Origin: Bufo bufo
Lineage: Eukaryota > Chordata > Amphibia > Anura > Bufonidae
Assembly: GCF_905171765.1 (NCBI RefSeq)
Contig: NC_053394.1
Coordinates: 160,403,256-160,467,255, forward strand
Direction of reading: 5' to 3'
DNA: 64,000 nt
Part shown: piece by piece, positions 43,958 to 55,217 of the stretch
How the letters are laid out: every line of letters begins with the position of its first letter
How positions within the stretch are numbered: the first letter of the stretch is position 1
The notes under the pieces: model-generated
The model's input: only the letters and a program-made list of their open reading frames with translations
The model's database searches: none
What the model was told of the DNA's origin: nothing
Made by a program: the position numbers and the translations under genes

Positions 43958-46900
43958 CACATGTGGTATCTCCGTATTCAGCAGAAGTTGGGGAATATGT
44001 TTTGGGGTGTCATTTTACATATACCCATGCTGGGTGAGATAAATATCTTGGTCAAATGCCAACTTTGTATAAAAAAAATGGGAAAAGTTGTCTTTTGCCA
44101 AGATATTTCTCTCACCCAGCATGGGTATATGTAAAATGACACCCCAAAACACATTCCCCACCTTCTCCTGAGTACGGAGATACCAGATGTGTGACACTTT
44201 TTTGCAGCCTAGGTGGGCAAAGGGGCCCACATTCCAAAGAGCACCTTTCGGATTTCACAGGTCATTTACCTACTTACCACACATTAGGGCCCCTGGAAAA
44301 TGCCAGGGCAGTATAACTACCCCACAAGTGACCCCATTTTGGAAAGAAGACACCCCAAGGTATTCCGTGAGGGGCATGGCAAGTTCCTAGAATTTTTTAT
44401 TTTTTGTCACAAGTTAGTGGAAAATGATGATTTTTTTTTTCATACAAAGTCTCCTATTCCACTAACTTGTGACAAAATTTTTTTTTTTCCATGAACTCAC
44501 TATGCCCATCAGCGAATACCTTGGGGTCTCTTCTTTCCAAAATGGGGTCACTTGTGGGGTAGTTATACTGCCCTGGCATTCTAGGGGCCCAAATGTGTGG
44601 TAAGGAGTTTGAAATCAAATTCTGTAAAAAATGACCTGTGAAATCCGAAAGGTGCTCTTTGGAATATGGGCCCCTTTGCCCACCTAGGCTGCAAAAAAGT
44701 GTCACACATCTGGTATCTCCGTACTCAGGAGAAGGTGGGGAATGTGTTTTGGGGTGTCATTTTATATATACCCATGCTGGGTGAGAGAAATATCTTGGCA
44801 AAAGACAACTTTTCCCATTTTTTTATACAAAGTTGTCATTTGACCAAGATATTTATCTCACCCAGCATGGGTATATGTAAAAAGACACCCCAAAACACAT
44901 TCCTCAACTTCTCCTGAGTACGGGGATACCAGATGTGTGACACTTTTTTGCAGCCTAGGTGGGCAAAGGGGCCCATATTCCAAAGAGCACCTTTCGGATT
45001 TCACAGGTCATTTTTTACAGAATTTGATTTCAAACTCCTTACCACACATTTGGGCCCCTAGAATGCCAGGGCAGTATAACTACCCCACAAGTGACCCCAT
45101 TTTGGAAAGAAGAGACCCCAAGGTATTCACTGATGGGCATAGTGAGTTCATGGAAGTTTTTATTTTTTGTCACAAGTTTGTGGAATATGAGACTTTGTAT
45201 GAAAAAAAAAAAAAAAAAAAATCATCATTTTCCACTAACTTGTGACAAAAAATAAAAAATTCTAGGAACTCGCCATGCCCCTCACGGAATACCTTGGGGT
45301 GTCTTCTTTCCAAAATGGGGTCACTTGTGGGGTAGTTATACTGCCCTGGCATTCTAGGGGCCCAAATGTGTGGTAAGGAGTTTGAAATCAAATTCTGTAA
45401 AAAATGACCTGTGAAATCCGAAAGGTGCTCTTTGGAATATGGGCCCCTTTGCCCACCTAGGCTGCAAAAAAGTGTCACACATCTGGTATCTCCGTACTCA
45501 GGAGAAGGTGGGGAATGTGTTTTGGGGTGTCATTTTATATATACCCATGCTGGGTGAGAGAAATATCTTGGCAAATGACAACTTTTCCCATTTTTTTATA
45601 CAAAGTTGTCATTTGACCAAGATATTTATCTCACCCAGCATGGGTATATGTAAAAAGACACCCCAAAACACATTCCTCAACTTCTCCTGAGTACGGGGAT
45701 ACCAGATGTGTGACACTTTTTTGCAGCCTAGGTGGGCAAAGGGGCCCATATTCCAAAGAGCACCTTTCGGATTTCACAGGTCATTTTTTACAGAATTTGA
45801 TTTCAAACTCCTTACCACACATTTGGGCCCCTAGAATGCCAGGGCAGTATAACTACCCCACAAGTGACCCCATTTTGGAAAGAAGAGACCCCAAGGTATT
45901 CACTGATGGGCATAGTGAGTTCATGGAAGTTTTTATTTTTTGTCACAAGTTAGTGGAATATGAGACTTTGTATGAAAAAAAAAAAAAAAAAAAATCATCA
46001 TTTTCCACTAACTTGTGACAAAAAATAAAAAATTCTAGGAACTCGCCATGCCCCTCACGGAATACCTTGGGGTGTCTTCTTTCCAAAATGGGGTCACTTG
46101 TGGGGTAGTTATACTGCCCTGGCATTCTAGGGGCCCAAATGTGTGGTAAGGAGTTTGAAATCAAATTCTGTAAAAAATGACCTGTGAAATCCGAAAGGTG
46201 CTCTTTGGAATATGGGCCCCTTTGCCCACCTAGGCTGCAAAAAAGTGTCACACATCTGGTATCTCCGTACTCAGGAGAAGGTGGGGAATGTGTTTTGGGG
46301 TGTCATTTTATATATACCCATGCTGGGTGAGATAAATATCTTGGTCAAATGACAACTTTGTATAAAAAAATGGGAAAAGTTGTCTTTTGCCAAGATATTT
46401 CTCTCACCCAGCATGGGTATATATAAAATGACACCCCAAAACACATTCCCCACCTTCTCCTGAGTACGGAGATACCAGATGTGTGACACTTTTTTGCAGC
46501 CTAGGTGGGCAAAGGGGCCCATATTCCAAAGAGCACCTTTCGGATTTCACAGGTCATTTTTTACAGAATTTGATTTCAAACTCCTTACCACACATTTGGG
46601 CCCCTAGAATGCCAGGGCAGTATAACTACCCCACAAGTGACCCCATTTTGGAAAGAAGAGACCCCAAGGTATTCGCTGATGGGCATAGTGAGTTCATAGA
46701 ACTTTTTATTTTTTGTCACAAGTTAGTGGAATATGAGACTTTGTAAGAAAAAAATAAATAAAAAAAAAATCATCATTTTCCGCTAACTTGTGACAAAAAA
46801 TAAAAAGTTCTATGAACTCACTATGCCCATCAGTGAATACCTTAGGGTGTCTACTTTCAGAAATGGGGTCATTTGTGGGGTGTTTGTACTGTCTGGGCAT

Positions 46901-47367
46901 TGTAGAACCTCAGGAAACATGACAGGTGCTCAGAAAGTCAGAGCTGCTTCAAAAAGCGGAAATTCACATTTTTGTACCATAGTTTGTAAACGCTATAACT
47001 TTTACCCAAACCATTTTTTTTTTACCCAAACATTTTTTTTTTATCAAAGACATGTAGAACTATAAATTTAGAGCAAAATTTATATATGGATCTCGTTTTT
47101 TTTTGCAAAATTTTACAACTGAAAGTGAAAAATGTCATTTTTTTGCAAAAAAATCGTTAAATTTAGATTAATAACAAAAAAAGTAAAAATGTCAGCAGCA
47201 ATGAAATACCACCAAATGAAAGCTCTATTAGTGAGAAGAAAAGGAGGTAAAATTCATTTGGGTGGTAAGTTGCATGACCGAGCAATAAACGGTGAAAGTA
47301 GTGTAGGTCAGAAGTGTAAAAAGTGGCCTGGTCTTTCAGGGTGTTTAAGCACTGGGGGCTGAGGTGG
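43958..47367 (+). mobile_element. Non-autonomous piggyBac with amplified alternating inverted repeats
   Basis: Ends with the family tail ctgaggtgg before TTAA 47368-47371. The left side is truncated by the hAT element. The interior is a 773-bp tandem repeat (markers at 44937, 45710 and 46483, and on the other strand 45170 and 45943). Each repeat consists of two facing copies of the same roughly 390-bp module, giving the order plus, minus, plus, minus. Short frames that recur on alternating strands are repeat shadows, not genes. Confidence 0.85.
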
Positions 47368-47371
47368 TTAA

Positions 47372-47836
47372 AGATGGCCCTGCTGGCCACCAATGATTAT
47401 TCAAGAGGAGGCGGGTGGGGGATCGCGAATCCGCCTCCCGCAATGTCCGCAACCCCCCCTGCACTACCCGCCGTCATAAAATCACTCAGGGGTGCAGGGC
47501 GGGTGAAAATCTATATTTTGGCCATGTTAAAGTTTCTGATCCCCGCGGTCAGGGACCGCGGGGATCAGAAACTGCAGAAAGTGCAGCAAACCGCAGGTCT
47601 GAATTAACCTGCGGTTTGCTGCGATCGCCGACACGGGAGGAGGGGGGGGGTTCACGGGACCCCCCCGCGCATTTAGCCAAGGTGCCTGCTCAATGATTTG
47701 AGCAGGCACCTTGTTCCGATCACCGCCAGCCGGGCAGCAGTGATCGGAACAACACATGACTTACCGGTACGTCATGTGTCCTTAAGGACTCGGGAAACAT
47801 GCCGTACCGGTACGTCATGTGCCCTTAAGGGGTTAA
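47372..47836. repeat. Hairpin-rich non-autonomous element, piggyBac-like
   Basis: Lies between TTAA 47368-47371 and TTAA 47833-47836. It holds consecutive perfect or near-perfect hairpins: gatccccgcggtc and its inverse (47539-47568), aaccgcaggt and its inverse (about 47589-47622), aaggtgcctgctcaa and its inverse (about 47680-47712), and accggtacgtcatg repeats (about 47764-47822). It has no coding content. Confidence 0.65.
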
Positions 47837-47943
47837 CTATGAAGTCAGCCACAGTGGTCCCAAGTATTAACCATTTCTTGACTGACTGGAGACTCTACAA
47901 TGTACTTGTCACTAGAAAGGCCCCTAATCACTATGGCATTTAA

Positions 47944-48730
47944 CCACCTCAGCCCCCCTAGCTTAAACACCCTTAATGACCAGGCCACTTTTTACACTTC
48001 TGACCTACACTACTTTCACCGTTTATTGCTCGGTCATGCAACTTACCACCCAAATGAATTTTACCCTTTTTTTCTTCTCACTAATAGAGCTTTCATTTGG
48101 TGGTATTTCATTGCTGCTGACATTTTTACTTTTTTTGTTATTAATCGAAAATTAACGTTTTTTTTGCAAAAAAATGAAATTTTTCACTTTCAGTTGTAAG
48201 ATTTTGCAAAAAAAAACGACATCCATATATTAATTTTTCTCTAAATTTATTGTTCTACATGTCTTTGATAAAAAAAAAAGTTTGGGTAAAAAAAAAAAGG
48301 TTTGGATAAAAGTTATAGCGTTTACAAACTATGGTACAAAAATGTGAATTTCGGCTTTTTGAAGCAGCTCTGACTTTCTGAGCACCTGTCATGTTTCCTG
48401 AGGTTCTACAATGCCCAGACAGTAGAAAAACTCCACAAATGACCCCATTTCGGAAAGTAGACACCCTAAGGTATTCGCTGATGGGCATAGTGAGTTCATA
48501 GAACTTTTTATTTTTTGTCACAAGTTAGCGGAAAATGATGATTTTTTATTTTATTAAATTTTTTCTTACAAAGTCTCATATTCCACTAACTTGTGACAAA
48601 AAATAAAAACTTCCATGAACTCACTATGCCCGTCACGAAATACCTTGGGGTGTCTTCTTTCCAAAATGGGGTCACTTGTGGGGTAGTTATACTGCCCTGG
48701 CATTTTAGGGGCCCAAATGCGTGCAAAGTA
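47944..48730 (-). mobile_element. piggyBac tail fragment, inverted
   Basis: Starts at TTAA 47940-47943 with ccacctcag, the inverse of the family 3' end, and runs through the distal tail and inverted-repeat module on the minus strand. It is interrupted at 48731 by a MITE. Confidence 0.78.
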
Positions 48731-49913
48731 CCGTATATACTCGAGTATAAGCCGACCCAAATACACTGCGTGCAGAATTATTAGGCAAATTAGTATTTTG
48801 ACCACATCATCCTCTTCATGCATGTTGTCTTACTCCAAGCTGTATAGGCTCGAAAGCCTACTACCAATTAAGCATATTAGGTGATGTGCATCTCTGTAAT
48901 GAGAAGGGGTGTGGTCTAATGACATCAACACCCTATATCAGGTGTGCATAATTATTAGGCAACTTCCTTTCCTTTGGCAAAATGGTTCAAAAGAAGGACT
49001 TGACAGGCTCAGAAAAGTCAAAAATAGTGAGATATCTTGCAGAGGGATGCAGCACTCTTAAAATTGCAAAGCTTCTGAAGCGTGATCATCGAACAATCAA
49101 GCGTTTCATTCAAAATAGTCAACAGGGTCGCAAGAAGCGTGTGGAAAAACCAAGGCGCAAAATAACTGCCCATGAACTGAGAAAAGTCAAGCGTGCAGCT
49201 GCCAAGATGCCACTTGCCACCAGTTTGGCCATATTTCAGAGCTGCAACATCACTGGAGTGCCCAAAAGCACAAGGTGTGCAATACTCAGAGACATGGCCA
49301 AGGTAAGAAAGGCTGAAAGACGACCACCACTGAACAAGACACACAAGCTGAAACGTCAAGACTGGGCCAAGAAATATCTCAAGACTGATTTTTCTAAGGT
49401 TTTATGGACTGATGAAATGAGAGTGAGTCTTGATGGGCCAGATGGATGGGCCCGTGGCTGGATTGGTAAAGGGCAGAGAGCTCCAGTCTGACTCAGACGC
49501 CAGCAAGGTGGAGGTGGAGTACTGGTTTGGGCTGGTATCATCAAAGATGAGCTTGTGGGGCCTTTTCGGGTTGAGGATGGAGTCAAGCTCAACTCCCAGT
49601 CCTACTGCCAGTTTCTGGAAGACACCTTCTTCAAGCAGTGGTACAGGAAGAAGTCTAAAACAAAGTAAGATATCAAAATAAATAATCCAGGGCTTTACTC
49701 ATTATCTCCTGGGGGGCCCCGTGGGCCCCCCTGACTTAGGGGCCCGGTCGCAATTGCGACCACTGCGACCACTATAGCTACGCCACTGTTGGTCTGTATT
49801 ATGGCAATGTAAGTTGCCATAATACAGACCTAGACTCGAGTATAAGACGAGGGGGCTTTTTGAGCACAAAAATATGTGCCAAAAAAACTCGTCTTATACT
49901 CGAGTATATACGG
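48731..49913. mobile_element. MITE with ccgtatatactcgag inverted ends
   Basis: Left end ccgtatatactcgagtata at 48731 and its reverse complement ending at 49913, each next to TA. A truncated Tc1 copy (48764-49656) and a scrap of a hAT-type end (ctatagctacgccactg, about 49775) have inserted into it. Confidence 0.75.
48764..49656 (+). mobile_element. Tc1 element, 3'-truncated copy
   Basis: Inserted after TA 48762-48763. It is almost identical to the first 893 bases of the copy at 50118-51680, then breaks off abruptly at 49656. The transposase reads from 48982. It carries DNA-binding and DEM catalytic blocks, then a TGA at 49489-49491 where the other copy has CGA (a CpG-type transition). The catalytic second half is missing. 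Confidence 0.92.
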
Positions 49914-50117
49914 TACTTAATTGGGGAGTTTTTTTTTTTACATGTGAAACTTTTTTTTATTAAAACACTTTATTTTTAAATTTTTACACTTTGCGTTTCC
50001 CATAAGGTCATACAAGACCTCTCGGGGACATTTAACTTCAATTATTAATTTTTTTTTTCACTATTGATTTCTCCTTTAACTGGGACTCACATAGTATTCC
50101 CAGTTACAGGGGAAATA
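49914..50117. other. AT-rich sequence between transposons
   Basis: The continuation of a low-complexity repeat also seen after 51683. The Tc1 element at 50118 is inserted into it. No gene. Confidence 0.5.
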
Positions 50118-51680
50118 CAGGGAGTGCAGAATTATTAGGCAAATGAGTATTTTGACCACATCATCCTCTTTATGCATGTTGTCTTACTCCAAGCTGTATA
50201 GGCTCGAAAGCCTACTACCAATTAAGCATATTAGGTGATGTGCATCTCTGTAATGAGAAGGGGTGTGGTCTAATGACATCAACACCCTATATTAGGTGTG
50301 CATAATTATTAGGCAACTTCCTTTCCTTTGGCAAAATGGGTCAAAAGAAGGACTTGACAGGCTCAGAAAAGTCAAAAATAGTGAGATATCTTGCAGAGGG
50401 ATGCAGCACTCTTAAAATTGCAAAGCTTCTGAAGCGTGATCATCGAACAATCAAGCGTTTCATTCAAAATAGTCAACAGGGTCGCAAGAAGCGTGTGGAA
50501 AAACCAAGGCGCAAAATAACTGCCCATGAACTGAGAAAAGTCAAGCGTGCAGCTGCCAAGATGCCACTTGCCACCATTTTGGCCATATTTCAGAGCTGCA
50601 ACATCACTGGAGTGCCCAAAAGGACAAGGTGTGCAATACTCAGAGACATGGCCAAGGTAAGAAAGGCTGAAAGACGACCACCACTGAACAAGACACACAA
50701 GCTGAAACGTCAAGACTGGGCCAAGAAATATCTCAAGACTGATTTTTCTAAGGTTTTATGGACTGATGAAATGAGAGTGAGTCTTGATGGGCCAGATGGA
50801 TGGGCCCGTGGCTGGATTGGTAAAGGGCAGAGAGCTCCAGTCCGACTCAGACGCCAGCAAGGTGGAGGTGGAGTACTGGTTTGGGCTGGTATCATCAAAG
50901 ATGAGCTTGTGGGGCCTTTTCGGGTTGAGGATGGAGTCAAGCTCAACTCCCAGTCCTACTGCCAGTTTCTGGAAGACACCTTCTTCAAGCAGTGGTACAG
51001 GAAGAAGTCTGCATCCTTCAAGAAAAACATGATTTTCATGCAGGACAATGCTCCATCACACACGTCCAAGTACTCCACAGCGTGGCTGGCAAGAAAGGGT
51101 ATAAAAGAAGAAAATCTAATGACATGGCCTCCTTGTTCACCTGATCTGAACCCCATTGAGAACCTGTGGCCCAACATCAAATGTGAGATTTACAAGTAGG
51201 GAAAACAGTACACCTCTCTGAACAGTGTCTGGGAGGCTGTGGTTGCTGCTGCACGCAATGTTGATGGTGAACAGATCAAAACACTGACAGAATCCATGGA
51301 TGGCAGGCTTTTGAGTATCCTTGCAAAGAAAGGTGGCTATATTGGTCACTGATTTGTTTTTGTTTTGTTTTTGAATGTCAGAAATGTATATTTGTGAATG
51401 TTGAGATGTTATATTGGTTTCACTGGTAAAAATAAATAATTGAAATGGGTATATATTAGTTTTTTGTTAAGTTGCCTAATAATTATGCACAGTAATAGTC
51501 ACCTGCACACACAGATATCCCCCTAAAATAGCTAAAACTAAAAACAAACTAAAAACTACTTCCAAAAATATTCAGCTTTGATATTAATGAGTTTTTTGGG
51601 TTCATTGAGAACATGGTTGTTGTTCAATAATAAAATTAATCCTCAAAAATACAACTTGCCTAATAATTCTGCACTCCCTG
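50118..51680 (+). mobile_element. Tc1 element, full length
   Basis: Terminal inverted repeats begin cagggagtgcagaattatta and are flanked by TA (50116-50117, 51681-51682). The 1563-bp length and one transposase gene are typical of the family. The motif taattattaggcaac recurs inside each end (IR/DR type). Confidence 0.94.
50336..51352 (+). pseudogene. Tc1 transposase with one nonsense codon
   Basis: 338 codons from MGQKKDLTGSEKSK to KGGYIGH. It has a helix-turn-helix DNA-binding region (STLKIAKLLKRDHRTIKRF, then a basic linker). The catalytic domain has aspartate in LWTDEMR, aspartate in MQDNAPSH and glutamate in PDLNPIENLW, a DD34E triad. A TAG at 51197-51199 (after KCEIYK) removes the last 51 residues. 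The frame continues beyond it without further damage. The catalytic triad lies upstream of the stop, but loss of the C terminus is likely to be inactivating. Confidence 0.92.
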
Positions 51681-51759
51681 TACACCTCTCGGAGAGGCTG
51701 TGAGGCAAGGTAACAAGATTTTTGGTTGCTCTATATTACACTTTTTGTGAGGCAAGGTA

Positions 51760-52890
51760 ACAAGAAATAGCTGATTTGGCACCGTTTTTATTTTATTTAC
51801 AACATTCATCTGACAGGTTAGATCATGCGGTATTTCTATAGAGCAGGTTGTCACGGACGCGACAATACCAAATATCACTACTTTTTTTGGTTATTTGTTT
51901 CAGTTTTACATAACAAAGCATAAAAAAAAAAATAATGATTCTTTAGTGTCTCCCCATTTTGAAAGCCATAGTTTTATTTATTTTTTGGGCGACTGTCTTG
52001 TGTAGGGGCTCATTTTATTCGGGATGAGATTATGGTTTGATTGGCACTATTTTGGGGTGCATATGACTTTTTGATCGCTTGCTATCACACTTTTTGTGAT
52101 GTAAGGTGACAAAAAATGGCTTTTTTTCACCGTTTTTATTTTTTTATTACGGACGCGGCGATACCTAATATGTCTACATTTTTTTATTTATGTAAGTTTT
52201 ACACAATGATTTCATTTTTTTTTTTTTTAAATCATGTTTTAGTGTCTCCATAGTCTGAGAGCCATAGTTTTTTCAGTTTTTGGGTGATAATCTTAGGTAG
52301 GGTATGATGTTTTGCAGGGTGAGATGACGGTTTGATTGGCACTATTTTGGGGTGCGTATGACTTTTTTTATCGCTTGCTATTACACTTTTTGTGATGTAA
52401 GGTGACAAAAAATGGCTTTTTTTTCACCGTTTTTATTTTTTTATTACGGACGCAGCGATACCTAATATGTCTACATTTTTTTATTTATGTAAGTTTTACA
52501 CAATGATTTCATTTTTGAAAAAAAAAAAATCATGTTTTAGTGTCTCCATAGTCTGAGAGCCCTAGTTTTTTCAGTTTTTGGGTGATTATCTTAGGTAGGG
52601 TATGATGTTTTGCAGGGTGAGATGACGGTTTGATTGGCACTATTTTGGGGTGCGTATGACTTTTTTATCGCTTGCTATTACACTTTTTGTGATGTAAGGT
52701 GACAAAAAATGGCTTTTTTTACACCATATTTATTTTTAAAAAATTTACGGTGTTCACCTCAGGGATTAGATCATGTGATGTTTTTATTGAGCAAGTTCTT
52801 ACGGACGCGGCAATACCTCATATATATACTTTTTTTATTTGCTTAAGTTTTAAATACGGCGAAAATGAACCAGTTTCTTAAGGAGTTAAA
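51760..52890. repeat. Tandem repeat of about 297 bp
   Basis: The marker cactttttgtgatgtaagg occurs near 52086, 52384 and 52681, with diverged flanking units. Each unit contains gacggtttgattggcactat, ttagtgtctccatagtctg and a cggacgcggcgatacct motif. Open frames are not conserved, and the block appears to be transposon-internal repeat sequence. Confidence 0.8.
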
Positions 52891-54362
52891 GGGGTTGTCC
52901 GCTTTTTTTTTTTTTGTATGAGTGCTGCCTTCTCTGATCTGTTTACCTGCTCATCACTGCAAATCCTACGGTGAGCAGGTGAACAGATCAGAGAGGGCAG
53001 CTCTCATATGAGCGCTGCCCTCTCTTCAAATAGCTGATCGTCGGGGGTGTCGGAGGACCACGGCTGATCTGACATTGATGACCTATCCGGAGGATAGATC
53101 ATCAGTAGTATAAAGAGGACAACCTATTTAACAGTAGAACTGGAGGGAAGGTATTACACATCTCGCTACTGGCTGTGTAGGAGGAGCGGAGGAATCACCC
53201 TCTGTGCCCCTGCTCCTACACAGCAAGTGCAATGTGTGACAGTATCCTACTGGGGAGCGCCTGCAGCTGAGCTGTGATCATCGGAGGAACCAGGTGAGTA
53301 TTTACTGTTAGATTTTCTTACCTCCTGTTAAGGGGGCACACGTTGACATAACTACTATGAAGGGGGCACCGCTGGGCATAACTACTCTGAGGGGGAATAT
53401 TTGGGCATAACTACTCTGAGGTGGCACATCTTGGCATATCTACTGTGAAGGGGGCACATATCTTGGCATAACTACTATTAGGGAGCACATGGGGAATGGG
53501 TGTGTATAGTTATGCTTTGGGCAGAGTTAGAGGCGTGGCCTGGTATGAAACAAATTGCAGCGGAGCGCTACACGCGATGCACACGTTGTCCCTCTTTACA
53601 ATTTTCTAAAGTTGGGAGGTATGCAGACATTACATCCGGACGGAAAACTCGCTCATGTAAAAAAGGCCTAATACGTCTATGCTGCCGAAAAAATAAAAAA
53701 AGGTAAGACTGTTGGAAAAAAACAAAAACCTCTCTGTCAAAGGCTACTTTCACACTTGCGTTCCTCAAAAGGGTTAAATGGGGTATTCCAGTTGTTAGAC
53801 ATTATCCATTCATCTCTATGGGAATTCCGGAGACAGTGGAGCGCTGTACCGGCTATCTCCGGAACTACCATAGAAGTGAATGGAGCCGCCACCAGCATGT
53901 GTGACCGGCCACTTCCTTAATTTCAGGGGGGCTGCAGGAGATACGGGGTCCCCAGCAGTAGGACCCCCACCGATCTGATAGTTATGCCCCAGCCTGTGGA
54001 TAGGGGATAACTTCTAGCAAGCAGAATACCCCTTTAATGGCCCATAGCTATGTAGTGTATTCACATGAGCCGTATTTAAAGAGTTTTTGTCACAATTTTT
54101 TGAATAGTTTAAACAGCAGAAAAAAAACGCAGTGATTTTGTATTAAAAAAGAAAACGCGACAAAACTGTCTCATGTAAGCAAGACCTTGTTGCATGATTG
54201 ATGGCGGCTGCAGGGGGGCACAGACCACTGCCCCGCCCTGGCTTGCTCTTACTAGGTGGGCAGCACAGCCTGGTTGCCCTCCTGCAGTGGGAGGAGCCGA
54301 GCCTGAGGCTGCCGCCGTGACTGACAGGATCCGCCGCGCAGGCGCAGTCTGCTTCCGCCTTC
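52891..54362. other. Upstream region with MITE pieces
   Basis: Includes small foldbacks (cctgctcatcactgcaaat with its inverse around 52945-53010; a direct run of aagggggcacat-type repeats near 53330-53490; a facing pair near 53790-54030). No exon or RNA gene is supported. It forms the 5' flank of the GSTP promoter. Confidence 0.5.
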
Positions 54363-54364
54363 AG

Positions 54365-54412
54365 CTCCGCCCCCTCCGCCGCCTATAAAGCCTCCGCCTC
54401 ACCTGGCTGCAG
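54365..54412 (+). promoter_or_regulatory. gstp1: GSTP core promoter: GC box and TATA box
   Basis: An Sp1-type GC box (ctccgccccctccgcc, 54365-54380) lies just before a TATA box (tataaag, 54384-54390) in a CpG-rich stretch starting near 54290. Mammalian GSTP1 promoters have the same compact GC box plus TATA layout. The likely start of transcription is about 54413-54418 by spacing. No perfect antioxidant-response element was seen. The gtgactgacagg near 54316 is only a partial match. Confidence 0.75.
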
Positions 54413-54460
54413 TTCTTCGGCTGTGACTCCTGTGCCTGAGGATTTCACCGCAAGACAACA
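54413..54460 (+). CDS. gstp1: GSTP exon 1: 5' UTR and first base of the start codon
   Basis: Begins about 25 bases after the TATA box (start inferred) and ends at the A of caagacaaca before a gtaaga donor at 54461. That A plus TG at the start of exon 2 makes the initiator codon, in the context caacATGcc. Human GSTP1 splits its ATG at the same place, which supports this pairing strongly. Apart from that single base the exon is untranslated. Confidence 0.75.
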
Positions 54461-55217
54461 GTAAGACGCCTCAGCGCTTGCATTGCACGATAGGCCCTGC
54501 TAGGCTCTTATCGCTGAGTCTGGGTGTTTACGGCTTATCAGAGGGAAGTGGAAGATGTCTGCTGTAGACTCCCTACACTTTTATGGACTAGAAACTAAGG
54601 ATAAGTGCAGTAGTTTTCTGCGTCCCGTTTTCCATGGGTGACTTTGCATTGCTGTACAGGATGAGCTGTGTATACAGTGGTCACCGGCATCAGCTCCTGG
54701 AGTTTGTTTTACCACTGCAGGAGTTCCCCTTTAAGTGGGTGTGACGCCTATAGCAGCCACTTGTGCTGGGATCCCAGCCCTCCATTACACAGATGTAACC
54801 TAGAGGGGGCGCTGTGCTCCAGGCATGTGTCATGGTGGGCAGTCCAGAGGGTGCTGTGCCATTCACAATGGGAACCATAGGAGGGAAAATGCTTCCTCGG
54901 GAGAATATATCCCCCATATGGCTGTGTAGTATGAGACCCCTGCGCTCACTCAGCCCTGCTAGGCCAATGGCTGGGGCTATATGATGGCTTTATTTGTAGT
55001 TTTATGTAGAGCTTCCTTAGGTTACGTGCACATGACCGTTGTGTGTTTTGCGGTCCACAAAACACGGATGGCGTCTGTGCGTTCCACAATTTGTCGAATG
55101 GCACGGACAGCCATTAATATAACTTCCTATTCTTGTCTGCAAAACTGATAAGAATAGGACCGGTTATATACAATTTTTATTTATTTTTTGCGGACCACGG
55201 AACGGAGATGCGGACAG

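Noticed and set aside
44187..46746. Recurrent 83-102 codon frames beginning MTLFCSLGGQRGPYSK or MGPFAHLGCKKVSH
   Set aside because: These are the two strands of the same inverted-repeat module in piggyBac tails. The same frames also appear, decayed, at 9.8-10.5 kb and 27.7-28.4 kb, and there is no sign of protein-level constraint.
54310..54330. Antioxidant-response element upstream of GSTP
   Set aside because: The tgactgaca at about 54317 lacks the required GC half, so it was not called as a regulatory site.
54194..54388. 64-codon plus-strand frame just upstream of the GSTP TATA box
   Set aside because: It lies in GC-rich promoter sequence, runs through the TATA box and resembles nothing recognisable.
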